From Bog-756 sp963813525 (GTDB taxonomy: Bacteria; Actinomycetota; Acidimicrobiia; Acidimicrobiales; RAAP-2): DNA of 64,000 bases. Below are positions 51,263 to 60,316 of this stretch, piece by piece. Position 1 is the first letter of the stretch. Each line of letters opens with the position of its first letter. The translations under genes were made by a program, and so were the position numbers. The stretch is from the NCBI GenBank assembly GCA_963813525.1, contig CAWEZI010000005.1, forward strand, positions 1,612,001 through 1,676,000, written 5' to 3'. The notes beneath the pieces were generated by a model. The model was not told the DNA's origin and searched no databases. It saw only the letters and a program-made list of their open reading frames with translations.

Positions 51263-52144
51263 ATGGCTACCGAACCAGAAGTGGTGGAGTTACCGGACGG
51301 ACGGGTTCTCGATGTCTATGTGAGTGGTCCTGCTGGTGGGATACCCCTCATCTTCCATCACGGCACTCCCGCGAGTGGGCTTCCCGAGCGTGCCATCGAG
51401 CGACCGGTCCACCGGCACGGGCTGCGCCTCGTCTCTGCGTCCAGACCGGGTTATGGCGGTTCGACACCCCAGCCGGGTCGTCGAGCCGTTGACGTGGTGT
51501 CTGACAGCCGAGCCGTTCTCGACCACCTCGGCGCCGATCGATGCCTGGTGGCCGGCTGGTCAGGCGGCGGACCGCATGCTCTGGCTTGTGCGGCGCGATT
51601 GGAGGAGGCGGCTGCAGCCCTTGTCATCGCAGGAGTCGCACCCTATGACGCCGAAGGTCTGGACTGGCTGGCCGGGATGGGGGAGGAGAACGTAACCGAA
51701 TTCGGCGCCGTTCTGACAGGAGAAGAGCACCTTCGTGCATATCTCGAGGCCCAGCGTGAGGGTTACGAGGACCTCACGGTCGAGGGTCTGATCGCGTCGA
51801 TGGATTCCGTGCTTCCTGACGTCGATCGGGTTCTACTCACGGACGAGTTCGGTCAGGACATGGTGGCCGGTTTCAAGGATGGGCTCCGATTCGGGGTCGA
51901 GGGATGGCTCGAGGATGACTTTGCCTTTGCTGAGCCGTGGGGATTTGATCTGACGGAAATCGCCATTCCGACAATGATCTGGCAAGGATCCGCCGATCTG
52001 ATGGTGCCCTACGAACACGGCCGCTGGCTGGCTGCGCATCTGCCCAGCGCGTCGGTCCACCTCGAGCAGGACGAGGGGCATCTTTCGATCGGCCTGGGCG
52101 CAATGGATCAGATGCTGGACGAGTTGGTTGACGCTACGCCGTGA
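51263..52144 (+). CDS. Alpha/beta hydrolase
   Basis: 293 residues from ATG 51263 with GGAAGA upstream; GTG 51233 is the alternative. LIFHHGTPASGLPERA oxyanion loop (HHGTP is characteristic of the proline-iminopeptidase-like group), nucleophile Ser100 in AGWSGGGPHAL, and the His in DEGHLSIGLG. Small-molecule esterase or hydrolase; substrate unknown. Confidence 0.85.
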   Translation: MATEPEVVELPDGRVLDVYVSGPAGGIPLIFHHGTPASGLPERAIERPVHRHGLRLVSASRPGYGGSTPQPGRRAVDVVSDSRAVLDHLGADRCLVAGWSGGGPHALACAARLEEAAAALVIAGVAPYDAEGLDWLAGMGEENVTEFGAVLTGEEHLRAYLEAQREGYEDLTVEGLIASMDSVLPDVDRVLLTDEFGQDMVAGFKDGLRFGVEGWLEDDFAFAEPWGFDLTEIAIPTMIWQGSADLMVPYEHGRWLAAHLPSASVHLEQDEGHLSIGLGAMDQMLDELVDATP

Positions 52145-52184
52145 ATCCATCGAGCTCAGGGCTTCCTGCAGATCAGCGACCTGG

Positions 52185-52670
52185 TCAGGTGCCGCCCCGA
52201 CCGACGCTCGGCACCTGACTCGCCTCCAGGATCTGGGCCAGCGTCTCGATTTCAGGTCCTGACAGTCCAACCAGAGCGGCCGGGGGGCGGTCCAGGATCT
52301 TGTTGGCCCGGCGAGCGGCTGCTGCTCCCTGGGTCGTGCAGGTCACCAACTTGACCCGTCGGTCGGTCGGGTGGAGGCGTCGCTCCACCAGTCCATCGCC
52401 TTCCAGCTCGTCGACGACCAGCGTGGCGTAGGGGGCGTCGATACCGAGCTCGGCGGCCAACTCTCCCATGGTCATGGGTGCCCGGGCGATGCGACGCAAC
52501 GCCTTGATCCGGCCGAAACTGAGGCCCAGTGCCTCGCTCACCTCGCGGCGGCGTTCGTTGTCGAGGACAAGGTCGCACATGACGGACCATGCCCTACGGG
52601 CGGCCTCAGTCCCTTTGGTCGTGGACGAGGCCTCACTGCGTCCAGTCGCGTTGCGTGGGTTCGCCGTCAC
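52185..52670 (-). CDS. MarR family transcriptional regulator
   Basis: 161 residues. wHTH of MarR type: LSFGRIKALRRIARAPMTMG, ELAAELGIDAPYATLVVDELEG, GLVERRLHPTDRRVKLVTCT (the DRR wing). Its ATG overlaps the stop of the upstream MFS gene as ATGA, so it is the second gene of the operon. It most likely represses the exporter and itself by binding the A/T-rich inverted repeats at the MFS start. Confidence 0.92.
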   Translation of the reverse strand: MTANPRNATGRSEASSTTKGTEAARRAWSVMCDLVLDNERRREVSEALGLSFGRIKALRRIARAPMTMGELAAELGIDAPYATLVVDELEGDGLVERRLHPTDRRVKLVTCTTQGAAAARRANKILDRPPAALVGLSGPEIETLAQILEASQVPSVGRGGT

Positions 52671-54163
52671 CGGGCCTGCCTTTCGAGCGTTCGGTCATGC
52701 CCTTCGAGGAACTCGGGGTTCATCTCTCGGGCGGTGTTGTCGGCTGTCTGGCGGGCCCAGGCGGTGGTCACGACCCAACCGAGCAGGAGGACGACGACGC
52801 CGCAGCCTGCGAGAACCCACCAGCCGGCATGGGTGGAGGAAGCTGTGTCGACCACGTGGGATACGCCGAGTGAAGAGGCGATCAGCGCACCGACCACTGC
52901 CACGCCGAGGGTCGAACCGATCTGACGCGAGGTGGAGGCGATGGCTGCGGCTACTCCTGCCTGGGCTCGGGGCATGCCGGACACGGCGGCGTTGGTGATC
53001 GGTGCGTTGACGAACCCGAAGCCGATGCCGAACACCACGTAAGAGGCGAACAACCAGGTCAGAGAGGTGGTGGCTCCGATGTGACTGAGCATCACGCAGC
53101 TGATGGTCAGCGCCGTCCCGGCGACCACCAATGGAATTCGGGCACCGTGCGTGCCGACTATCCGGCCCGAGATCGGCGGGATCACCATGGTCATGACGGC
53201 CATGGGCACGGTACAAAGCCCGGCTTTCAGCGGGGAGAACCCCCGCACCTCCTGAAGGTAGAGCGTGTTGAGGAAGAGGAAGCCACCCAGCGTGGCGAAC
53301 GCCGCCACCGCAATGATGGCCGCACCGGAGAAGGGCACCGACCGGAAGAAGCGAGGGTTGATGAGAGGCTCGTCCCGGCGGCGTTCCCAGCCGATCAGTC
53401 CGAACAAGGCAGCCGCGGCCAGAGTGAAGGCGCCGATGATGACTGTCGAACCCCATCCGCGCTCCGGCGCTTCGATGATCCCGTAGGTCAGCGAAGCCAG
53501 GAGGACGATCACCAAAAGCTGACCGATCCCGTCGACCCGCCGCGGCTTTGGTGCTCGGGACTCGGGGATGAAGTGCAGGGTGAGAATGACGGCCACCACT
53601 CCGACCGGGATGTTGATCCAGAAGATCGACCGCCAGCCCACCGTGCCGACCAGGAGCCCGCCGATCACCGGACCCAGGGCCATGCTCACCCCGACCACCG
53701 CGGCCCACACTCCGACCGCCTGGGCCCGTTCCTTGGCGTCGGTAAAAGTGTTGGTGATGATGGACATGGCCACCGGGTTGAGCATCGATCCGCCGACCGC
53801 CTGAACCATGCGGAATATGACGAGAGCGGTCAGGTTCGGGGCCAGGCTGCAGAGGAGGGAACCGGCAGAGAAGGTGATCAAGCCTGCAACGAACGTCCGT
53901 TTCCGTCCGAGGCGGTCGGCCATTGAACCGGAGAGCATCAGAAGGCTGGCCAGCACCAGCGTGTAGGCGTCTACCGTCCACTGAAGGCCCGACACAGATG
54001 CACCGAAGTCGTGCCCGATGGAAGGTAGGGCCACGTTGACGATGGTCACGTCGAGTCCCACGATGAGCAGGCTCATCGAGCAGATCAGCAACACCCCGAC
54101 CCGTCGGCGTCGGCTCAGCTCGGTCGGCGGCGGCGCTGTCCCTTCACTTTGTTGTAGAACCAC
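52667..54163 (-). CDS. MFS drug exporter, DHA2 (14-TM) family
   Basis: 498 residues from GTG 54163; the ATG at 54208 upstream in frame is possible. About 14 helices. VGVLLICSMSLLIVGLDVTI (TM1 with the DHA2 D-V-T-I-V-N-V-A-L-P pattern), LGRKRTFVAGL (motif A), FRMVQAVGGSMLNP, and GPVIGGLLVGTVGWRSIFWIN (motif C). Expels toxic compounds using the proton gradient. The frame is open further but overlaps the divergent HNH gene. Downstream partner: MarR. Confidence 0.92.
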   Translation of the reverse strand: MVLQQSEGTAPPPTELSRRRRVGVLLICSMSLLIVGLDVTIVNVALPSIGHDFGASVSGLQWTVDAYTLVLASLLMLSGSMADRLGRKRTFVAGLITFSAGSLLCSLAPNLTALVIFRMVQAVGGSMLNPVAMSIITNTFTDAKERAQAVGVWAAVVGVSMALGPVIGGLLVGTVGWRSIFWINIPVGVVAVILTLHFIPESRAPKPRRVDGIGQLLVIVLLASLTYGIIEAPERGWGSTVIIGAFTLAAAALFGLIGWERRRDEPLINPRFFRSVPFSGAAIIAVAAFATLGGFLFLNTLYLQEVRGFSPLKAGLCTVPMAVMTMVIPPISGRIVGTHGARIPLVVAGTALTISCVMLSHIGATTSLTWLFASYVVFGIGFGFVNAPITNAAVSGMPRAQAGVAAAIASTSRQIGSTLGVAVVGALIASSLGVSHVVDTASSTHAGWWVLAGCGVVVLLLGWVVTTAWARQTADNTAREMNPEFLEGHDRTLERQAR

Positions 54164-54183
54164 AATAGTTAATATATTACAAC
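54151..54183. promoter_or_regulatory. A/T-rich inverted repeats at the MFS start, MarR operator candidate
   Basis: Outer arms GTTGTA (54151-54156) and TACAAC (54178-54183), and an inner perfect palindrome TAATATATTA (54170-54179), in a region otherwise nearly 70 percent GC. It covers the GTG start of the MFS gene, where a repressor would block transcription or the promoter. MarR proteins favour such A/T-rich 16-20 bp palindromes. Confidence 0.5.
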
Positions 54184-54292
54184 GATTCGTGGTTCCGTCC
54201 ATCCCCATGCCGGTACTCTCTGCGCCCTCGCACGGCCTACCGCCTACCCCCGGAGACGCTCCGCTGTCACACCCCGGTGATGGACTCTGGGC

Positions 54293-55441
54293 ATGGATCT
54301 TTGTGTCCTGAGCGAAGCCATCGATGACCTGGTGGGTTCCGATCCGGCCGCTGTGGCCGACGGCCCCTCGATCAAGGAACTGCACCGCTGCCTGGCCCAG
54401 CTGGAGTCCTTCACCACGGCGGCCACCGCCTCTTTCGAGGCCTCGGGGGACTGGACGGCCGACGGGGCGCTGACCGGCCAGTCCTGGCTGGCGGCCGAGT
54501 GCCGGCTGCCCCGGACCCAGGCCCGCAAGGAGGTGCGTCGGGGCCGGGGTCTTTGTGGCCTCCCCCTGTTCGCTTCGGCCTGGGCCCGAGGGGAGATCAC
54601 CGCCCACCACCTGGACGCCGTCCTCTCGGTGCGCACAGCGGCCACCGAGGAGGCCCTCTGTCGTGACCAGGCCCTCCTCTGCGACCAGGCCCGCACCTTG
54701 CGCTTCGAGCCCTTCACCCGGGCCCTGGCCTACTGGGAGCAGCTGGCCGACCCCGACGGCACCGAGGCCACAGCGGAGGAATGCCGGAACCGGAGGGACG
54801 TCTACCTGGCCGAGAGCTTCCAGGGGACGTGGCTGGGCAAGATAACCCTCGACCCCATCTCGGGGGCCATCGTGGCCGACGAGCTCACCCGCATCGAGCA
54901 CGCACTGTTCGAGGCCGACTGGGCCGCGGCCAAAGAGACCCTCGGACGCGATCCCACCCCGCTCGACCTTCCCCGCACCTCCAGCCAGCGCCGGGCTGAC
55001 GCCCTGGTCGAGATGGCCACCCGGTCGAAGACGGCCCCGGCCGGGGGACGCCGCCCGCTTCCCCTTTTCACCGTGCTGGTCGACTACCCGACACTGGCCG
55101 GCCGGGTGTGCGAGCTGTCCCGCCGCCAGGTGATCACCCCGGGTTCCCTCGTACCCTGGCTGGACGAGGCCATCGTCGAGCGGGCCGTCTTCACCCCGCC
55201 GGGCCGGGTGGAGGTGGGGATGAAGTCCCGCCTCTTCATGGGGGCCACCCGCCGGGCCATCGAGATAAGGGACAGGGGCTGCACCCACCCCTACTGCGAC
55301 GGCTCCCGTCACGACCTCGAGGTCGACCACATCGTTCCCTACGCCCAAGGTGGTCTCACCACCCAGGAGAACGGCCGGATCCTCTGCGGCCCGCACAACC
55401 GCCAGCGCAACGAGCGGCCGCCGCCACCCAGCGCCGCCTGA
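54293..55441 (+). CDS. DUF222/HNH endonuclease domain protein (13E12-repeat type)
   Basis: 382 residues. N-terminal DUF222: ELHRCLAQLESFTTAATASF, AAECRLPRTQARKEVRRGR, ARGEITAHHLDAVLSV. C-terminal HNH: RDRGCTHPYCDG, LEVDHIVPYAQGGLTTQENG, RILCGPHNRQRNE, with the DH, N and H catalytic/metal residues and the CxxxC/CxxH zinc ligands. Codon third positions are almost all G/C, more so than neighbours. The family is repeated in many actinobacterial genomes with unknown role and is often considered selfish. No flanking inverted repeats or transposase seen. Confidence 0.88.
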   Translation: MDLCVLSEAIDDLVGSDPAAVADGPSIKELHRCLAQLESFTTAATASFEASGDWTADGALTGQSWLAAECRLPRTQARKEVRRGRGLCGLPLFASAWARGEITAHHLDAVLSVRTAATEEALCRDQALLCDQARTLRFEPFTRALAYWEQLADPDGTEATAEECRNRRDVYLAESFQGTWLGKITLDPISGAIVADELTRIEHALFEADWAAAKETLGRDPTPLDLPRTSSQRRADALVEMATRSKTAPAGGRRPLPLFTVLVDYPTLAGRVCELSRRQVITPGSLVPWLDEAIVERAVFTPPGRVEVGMKSRLFMGATRRAIEIRDRGCTHPYCDGSRHDLEVDHIVPYAQGGLTTQENGRILCGPHNRQRNERPPPPSAA

Positions 55442-55645
55442 CGCCGCCCATCCGGACGGCCAACATCCGGATGGCTACCGAGGCACGCAGAAAACGACCA
55501 GTCTGTTCGCGTTCTCGCAGGTCTGACGAGAATTGTCCTCTTGTATCGGAAGCGTCCGTCTATCTTTCTGGCATGTCCGCGTCGACCGATCCGGGCCGGG
55601 TCGTCCTTTCGGTCGTACCCCGTCGTACCAGCAGTCGATCTGCTC

Positions 55646-56224
55646 ATGGTTGACTCGGACACACCGGACATGCCGGACACGCCCGACGGGCCTCGGACCG
55701 GAGAACACCCCTCTGATGAGGGGTCCAAGGCCGAACCACGTCTCAACTGGTCCGTTCCCTGGTTGGCTGACTATGTCTATGGGACGATCTCAACTCTGGT
55801 GGCCCTGGCTGGGCTCACTTTCGAGACCAATCCCGGTGCTCTCACCACTGCCGGGGTGGTGGTGGTCGGAGCCGTGGCCATCTGGCTGGCCCACACGCTG
55901 TCTCGACTGGTCATAACCAGGTCGTGGCACGACATGACTCTGAAGCGGTCCGATATACGCAAGGAACTCCTGGGTTCGTGGTCGATCCTGGCAGCTGCCA
56001 TTCCGGCCACCATCGTCTTCACGCTGTCGGGGCTTCACGTTTGGGAGGTTTGGACGGCCTTCGTCATCGCCGATGTGATCGGGGTTCTCGCCCTGGCTGT
56101 GGTTGGTATCGGCACCGCTGGGGGAGGGGAGCGACCGCTCGGCCGGCGGATCCTCTACGTGGGTGCTCTGGTGTCCGTGGGGGTGGCCATCGTTGGGCTC
56201 GAATCGGTCGTCCATCTGCTGTAG
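55646..56224 (+). CDS. Hypothetical membrane protein, four helices
   Basis: 192 residues from ATG 55646; the frame is open from 55541. Acidic, Pro-rich cytoplasmic N terminus (MVDSDTPDMPDTPDGPR), then four predicted helices (YVYGTISTLVALAGLTF, GVVVVGAVAIWLAHTL, SWSILAAAIPATIVFTLSGL, AFVIADVIGVLALAVVGIG) and a fifth at the end (ILYVGALVSVGVAIVGL). No family recognised. Confidence 0.7.
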   Translation: MVDSDTPDMPDTPDGPRTGEHPSDEGSKAEPRLNWSVPWLADYVYGTISTLVALAGLTFETNPGALTTAGVVVVGAVAIWLAHTLSRLVITRSWHDMTLKRSDIRKELLGSWSILAAAIPATIVFTLSGLHVWEVWTAFVIADVIGVLALAVVGIGTAGGGERPLGRRILYVGALVSVGVAIVGLESVVHLL

Positions 56225-56366
56225 CCGGCCCGACGACATTGGGCTCTCTCGACGACCTCGGTCTGTTCCCGAACAGATGCTGCTTAAGACGCCGAATCCG
56301 CTTCAGTCGGGCTGAGCGGTAGTCTGGGTTGGCTGGGTCGCTTGGCCCGGCAGAGGAGGCCGCTCT

Positions 56367-56684
56367 GTGGACAACACGATCGAGCAGTCGGTGGGGAACG
56401 AGCAGTTCGGGTGGGAAGGCGAGGCCGTCGGCTTTACCGATGCCGAACTCACCGAATTGGCCCTGGCCGCCGACCCAAACGCTCCTCTCGATGTCGACGC
56501 TGTCCCGTTGGGCGAATATCTCGACGAGGCGCCCGGGCTCCTGCCGCCCTGGTACATGCCCGCCCCCATGGCTCGCCGCAGTCCGAGTTGGCGGCTGCCG
56601 GTCGTCTTGGTGATCGTCGCTGCCTTCTTGATCATCGAAGCCTTTGGTCTGTGCAGCACGTTCGGCCAACTGGTGCCTGCTTGA
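56367..56684 (+). CDS. Hypothetical small protein with C-terminal membrane anchor
   Basis: 105 residues, GTG start with AGAGGAGG upstream, a strong ribosome-binding site. Acidic first 60 residues (TDAELTELALAADPNAPLDV), Pro-rich LLPPWYMPAPM, one membrane helix (LPVVLVIVAAFLIIEAFGL) near the C terminus: a tail-anchored protein. Function unknown. Confidence 0.7.
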   Translation: MDNTIEQSVGNEQFGWEGEAVGFTDAELTELALAADPNAPLDVDAVPLGEYLDEAPGLLPPWYMPAPMARRSPSWRLPVVLVIVAAFLIIEAFGLCSTFGQLVPA

Positions 56685-56852
56685 GGGAATCGAGGCAGAT
56701 CACGCTTAGTGGTAATGGACTTGCTGAGCGTGGTCGATTATTGCGAATGGCACTTCTACCCGGCATTATGGGTTGAGGCAGCTGGGAGCCCGCAAAAGCG
56801 AGTTCGAGGCTGGAAGGGGTACGCGGGTGCATCCCGCGAGGAAGAGGCGATC

Positions 56853-57212
56853 ATGATGTGGGTTAGGCGACTGGTGGTGGGTACAGGATTCGCCGTGGCC
56901 GGACTGGCCATGGCGTCTGGTGCCGCGGGTGCGGCCACGTGCGTGCAGACCCAGACACTGAACGAGCCTGCTGGCTGCGTCACGCCCCCGTCCGTTTCGG
57001 GGAGTTCGACGAAGCCGTCGACGGGTGTTCTTCCCTTTACGGCGGCGTCATCGCCATCGACGGCAGGGACGAGTTCGAGTTCGCCGGGCGCCGTGGCTGG
57101 TTCGAGCAGTCTGCCCTTCACCGGCGCGGACATCGACGAGTTGGCCGTGGTCGGGGTTGGCGCCGTGTTGGTCGGTGGCCTCCTGATTCGCCGCCGCCGC
57201 CACGCAGCCTGA
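56853..57212 (+). CDS. Sortase substrate: small LPFTG cell-wall-anchored protein
   Basis: 119 residues from ATG 56853 with GAGGAAGAGG upstream; an in-frame ATG at 56709 is unlikely. Signal peptide (about 1-28, VAGLAMASGAAGAA). A Ser/Thr/Pro-rich stalk with two Cys follows, then the sorting signal LPFTG at 87-91, a hydrophobic helix and the basic RRRR tail. An LPFT also occurs at 60-63 without a following helix. A sortase gene is the next gene downstream, on the opposite strand, so this is a likely local substrate. Function of the mature 60-residue wall peptide is unknown. Confidence 0.82.
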   Translation: MMWVRRLVVGTGFAVAGLAMASGAAGAATCVQTQTLNEPAGCVTPPSVSGSSTKPSTGVLPFTAASSPSTAGTSSSSPGAVAGSSSLPFTGADIDELAVVGVGAVLVGGLLIRRRRHAA

Positions 57213-57341
57213 AGCCGTAGCTGGCATCATCAGTGATTTCTGCGAGGTAGTGCTGCGCGCCTGATTTGGCTGTCGGACGTGGGCGCCAAACGTTCCACCC
57301 TTCACCGGTGGCAGCTCCATTTGGCCAATAGCCAGCGACGA

Positions 57342-58250
57342 TCAGTAGCTGGCCGGCAGTAACGGAGCCACCGCCTGGAAAAAGAAGAACACCACCACCA
57401 GCCACGCCACGAGGCCAATACCGAGGACCATGGCTCTGCGTCCTCGCCGCTGTCGTCGAGCTCCTGCCCACACCGCCGTAATCAGAACGGCTACGGCCAG
57501 ACCCCACAGGATGGCAGCCCACCAGTTGTGACCGGACGAGCTGGTGTTGGCGTTGGGAGTCTTCGGAGTGACGGTTGCCGGCGCCAGTTTGGCGTGGGAC
57601 AGGATGCTCGCCACCAGCGAAGCGTGTACCACCAGACGCTGGGTGGCGCTGAAGCGCGGGTTGCAGGTGGTCAACGTCAAGGTCGGCGTCGTGGTGGCGG
57701 CGATCACCGACACGTCATTGGGGGCCACGATCAAGCTCGCCGTCACGTGGTAGAGAAAGATCCCCTGGACTGTCTCGATGGTGATCGGGTCACCGGCGAC
57801 CAGATCATTGAGGTTGTAGAAGGGATGCAGGTAGGTGGTCCGATGACCGGCGATGGCCGAGTTGCCTGCCTCACCGGGAAGCGGCGTCCCCGGATAGTGG
57901 CCCGGCCCGGATCGAAGTTGGTCGTCGCCCGTTCCCTCCACGACCACCATCGAAAGATCGATGGCAGGGATGGTGATCACGCCTAACGCTGCGCCGAGCG
58001 CGGGGTCGGATATGGGCGCGGCCACCTTGAGCGGGGAAAGCGGGTCTCCCTTCTTCGGGGCGACCGGATGGCCGGCGATCCTCACCCCGGCCCGTCGTTG
58101 TGCGTTGGCGAACTCGGTGCGTAACTGAGCCTGGCTACGAGCCGTCTGGAGTCCTGTTCCCCACAGCAGATAGGGGATGAACAGCAGGACGAGGACGCCA
58201 CTGACGAGAACCACCCGCCCCACTGCCATTCGGATGGTGGTGAATGACAC
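57342..58250 (-). CDS. Class E-like sortase with two extra C-terminal membrane helices
   Basis: 302 residues. N-terminal anchor (VGRVVLVSGVLVLLFIPYLL), then catalytic domain: NSAIAGHRTTYLHPFYNL with His136, LTLTTCNPRFSATQRLVV with Cys196 and Arg205. Two further helices (WWAAILWGLAVAVLITAVWAG and AMVLGIGLVAWLVVVFFFF) end the protein; this topology is not the standard single-anchor sortase. Cleaves LPxTG-like signals on the outside of the membrane and joins the protein to the wall. Convergent with the LPFTG gene, divergent from DUF4012. Confidence 0.88.
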   Translation of the reverse strand: MSFTTIRMAVGRVVLVSGVLVLLFIPYLLWGTGLQTARSQAQLRTEFANAQRRAGVRIAGHPVAPKKGDPLSPLKVAAPISDPALGAALGVITIPAIDLSMVVVEGTGDDQLRSGPGHYPGTPLPGEAGNSAIAGHRTTYLHPFYNLNDLVAGDPITIETVQGIFLYHVTASLIVAPNDVSVIAATTTPTLTLTTCNPRFSATQRLVVHASLVASILSHAKLAPATVTPKTPNANTSSSGHNWWAAILWGLAVAVLITAVWAGARRQRRGRRAMVLGIGLVAWLVVVFFFFQAVAPLLPASY

Positions 58251-58381
58251 GCAGGAATGCTAACGGCACACCAGGCTGACGCCCGGCCACCGCACCGGGG
58301 AGACGAGGTTTCGAGTGGCGCGTCCGGTACCATCAGTGCCCTTGTCCGCTGTGCTGAGGGGGCCGCCCACCCGGGGCCCAC

Positions 58382-60157
58382 ATGCCGGTACCTGGGGTGG
58401 TGAGTAGCGCAGTGAGTGGTAACCGGATCCGACGGCGACGCAGGTGGCTGATCGTGGCTGGCGTGGCGGTGCTCGTGGTGGCATGGGCTCTCCTCCTTGC
58501 CGCTCGAACCATGTCGGCCTACCACCACGACAAGGACGGTCTTGCCTCGCTCGAACAGGTCAAGGCCAAGCTGGCTCCCGGTACCGTCACCTCACAGGCA
58601 TCGGTGACCCTGCTGGACGAGGCGCACGCCCAGTTCACTCAGGCTCAGTCCGATCTCTCGTCGCCGATCTTCGCTCCGATCACCATTGTTCCTGTTCTCG
58701 GTCGCCAGTTCAGGGAGGTCCAGGCGTTGAGCACCGCCGCCGGAACCGTCTCCCAGGTGGGATCCACCTTCCTCTCCCAGGTCCACGACCTCCTCGACGC
58801 CCCTCACGGCGCCGGCCCCCAGCGGGTGGCGTCCATGCGTCAGCTGGGCGCCCTGTCGTTCGCCGCCGAGCGGCAGTTGGCCGCCGTCAACACGGGGCCG
58901 TCACAGGCGCTGGTGGGTCCGTTGGCCACCAAGCGGGCCGAGTTCCTGACCCAGCTGGACGACGCCCGCGACAAGCTGACCAAGGCTGCCGGGGTGTCTT
59001 CGGCGGTGGCAACCATCCTGACCGGGCCTCAGAGCTACCTGCTGCTGGCGGCCAACAACGCCGAGATGAGGGCCGGTTCGGGAACGTTTCTCGAGGTCGG
59101 CGAGGCGACGTCCGCCGATGGCACGGTCCATCTCGGCAACCTGGATCCCTCCGGCGCCCATGCCCTTCCCCAAGGGAAGGTGAATGTCACCGGTGATCTC
59201 CAGAGCAACTGGGGTTGGCTCCATCCGAGTGTCGACATGCGAAATCTGGGTTTGACGCCGCAGTTCGACGTGACGGCCCCTCTCGCTGCCCGCATGTGGC
59301 AAGCCTCAACCGGCCAGGCGGTGAACGGCGTCATGGCCATCGATGTCGTGGGTGTTCAGCAGTTGCTCCAGGCCACCGGTCCGGTTGTGGCCGACGGTCG
59401 GACCGTCACCGCCGACAACGTGGAGCAGTTTCTCCTCCACGACCAGTACGCGGGATTGAACAGCGAGTCCGGCGATTCGGGCCAACGCCAGGATGCACTG
59501 GGGGTGTTGGCCACCGCAGTCGTCACCCAACTCCAAGGGCAGGCCACCGACCTCACGTCACTGGCCTCGGCCATGGCCGGTGCGGTGGCCGGACGACATC
59601 TGATGGTCTGGTCGAAGAACCCCGTGGACGAAGCCGCATGGGTGACGAGCGGAGTGAGCGGGACCCTCACCCAGAATTCGGTGGACCTGTCGTTGATCAA
59701 CGTGAGTGGAAACAAACTCGATCAGTACATCTCCATAAAGGTGACGGCCAGCACCGCCAGCGAGGGATCGGGGACGGAGGTCACCTTGAACACGCGACTG
59801 ACCAACGCCACGCCCTTCGGTCAGTCCCAATACATCGCCGGACCGTTTCCCGGGGTCCCCGTCGGCTATGGCGGCTACTACGGGGTGGTGGCGGCCAACC
59901 TTCCCGCCGCCGCCAGCCAGATCTCCATGACCGGCGCCGGGCCGCTGGCGGTAAAGGGAGGCGAGGGACCCACCTGGGTGGTGGGGGCACCCCTGACCCT
60001 CACCCAGGGGGAGACGGCCACGGTTGTGATTCGCTTCCGGATGCCCGGGCAACACGGCTCCATGACGGTCGTGCCATCGGCCCGAGTGCCCGCCGAGCAA
60101 TGGACGGCAAACGGCCAGACGTTCGCCGACACCGCTCCCACCGTCATCTCTTGGTGA
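58382..60157 (+). CDS. DUF4012 family membrane-anchored extracytoplasmic protein
   Basis: 591 residues, ATG start (a GTG 15-18 bp further in is a rival). Cytoplasmic Arg stretch, helix 22-41 (WLIVAGVAVLVVAWALLLAA), then an extracytoplasmic domain with GPQSYLLLAANNAEMRAGSG and FLEVGEATSADGTVHLGN, the DUF4012 hallmark (N-N-x-E-x-R), and a beta-rich C-terminal half. DUF4012 proteins lie in surface-glycan loci of actinobacteria; the function is unproven. Divergent from the sortase by about 130 bp, and precedes the convergent glycosyltransferase operon. Confidence 0.85.
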   Translation: MPVPGVVSSAVSGNRIRRRRRWLIVAGVAVLVVAWALLLAARTMSAYHHDKDGLASLEQVKAKLAPGTVTSQASVTLLDEAHAQFTQAQSDLSSPIFAPITIVPVLGRQFREVQALSTAAGTVSQVGSTFLSQVHDLLDAPHGAGPQRVASMRQLGALSFAAERQLAAVNTGPSQALVGPLATKRAEFLTQLDDARDKLTKAAGVSSAVATILTGPQSYLLLAANNAEMRAGSGTFLEVGEATSADGTVHLGNLDPSGAHALPQGKVNVTGDLQSNWGWLHPSVDMRNLGLTPQFDVTAPLAARMWQASTGQAVNGVMAIDVVGVQQLLQATGPVVADGRTVTADNVEQFLLHDQYAGLNSESGDSGQRQDALGVLATAVVTQLQGQATDLTSLASAMAGAVAGRHLMVWSKNPVDEAAWVTSGVSGTLTQNSVDLSLINVSGNKLDQYISIKVTASTASEGSGTEVTLNTRLTNATPFGQSQYIAGPFPGVPVGYGGYYGVVAANLPAAASQISMTGAGPLAVKGGEGPTWVVGAPLTLTQGETATVVIRFRMPGQHGSMTVVPSARVPAEQWTANGQTFADTAPTVISW

Positions 60158-60195
60158 GCCGCCCGCCCATCCGGCGGTGACCCGCTGACGGCGGG

Positions 60196-60213
60196 ACCGG
60201 CGGGATCGCCGGT
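60196..60213. terminator. Stem-loop between convergent DUF4012 and glycosyltransferase genes
   Basis: ACCGGCG-GGAT-CGCCGGT, a perfect 7-bp stem with a 4-base loop, in the 159-bp convergent gap. No U-tract. Terminator-like for both strands. Nothing else recognised in the gap. Confidence 0.5.
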
Positions 60214-60316
60214 ACCTAGGGCAAGGCGTGGCGGACAGTGTCCAGCAGTCCGAGCAGGATCAGAAGGCGGAAGCTACGCCTGGCTCCCCAGGCTCCGGTG
60301 CCCGAGGCGGCGTGAG

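Noticed and set aside
54209..55396. N-terminal extension of the MFS frame
   Set aside because: It is antisense to the DUF222/HNH gene; the MFS fold starts after 54163.
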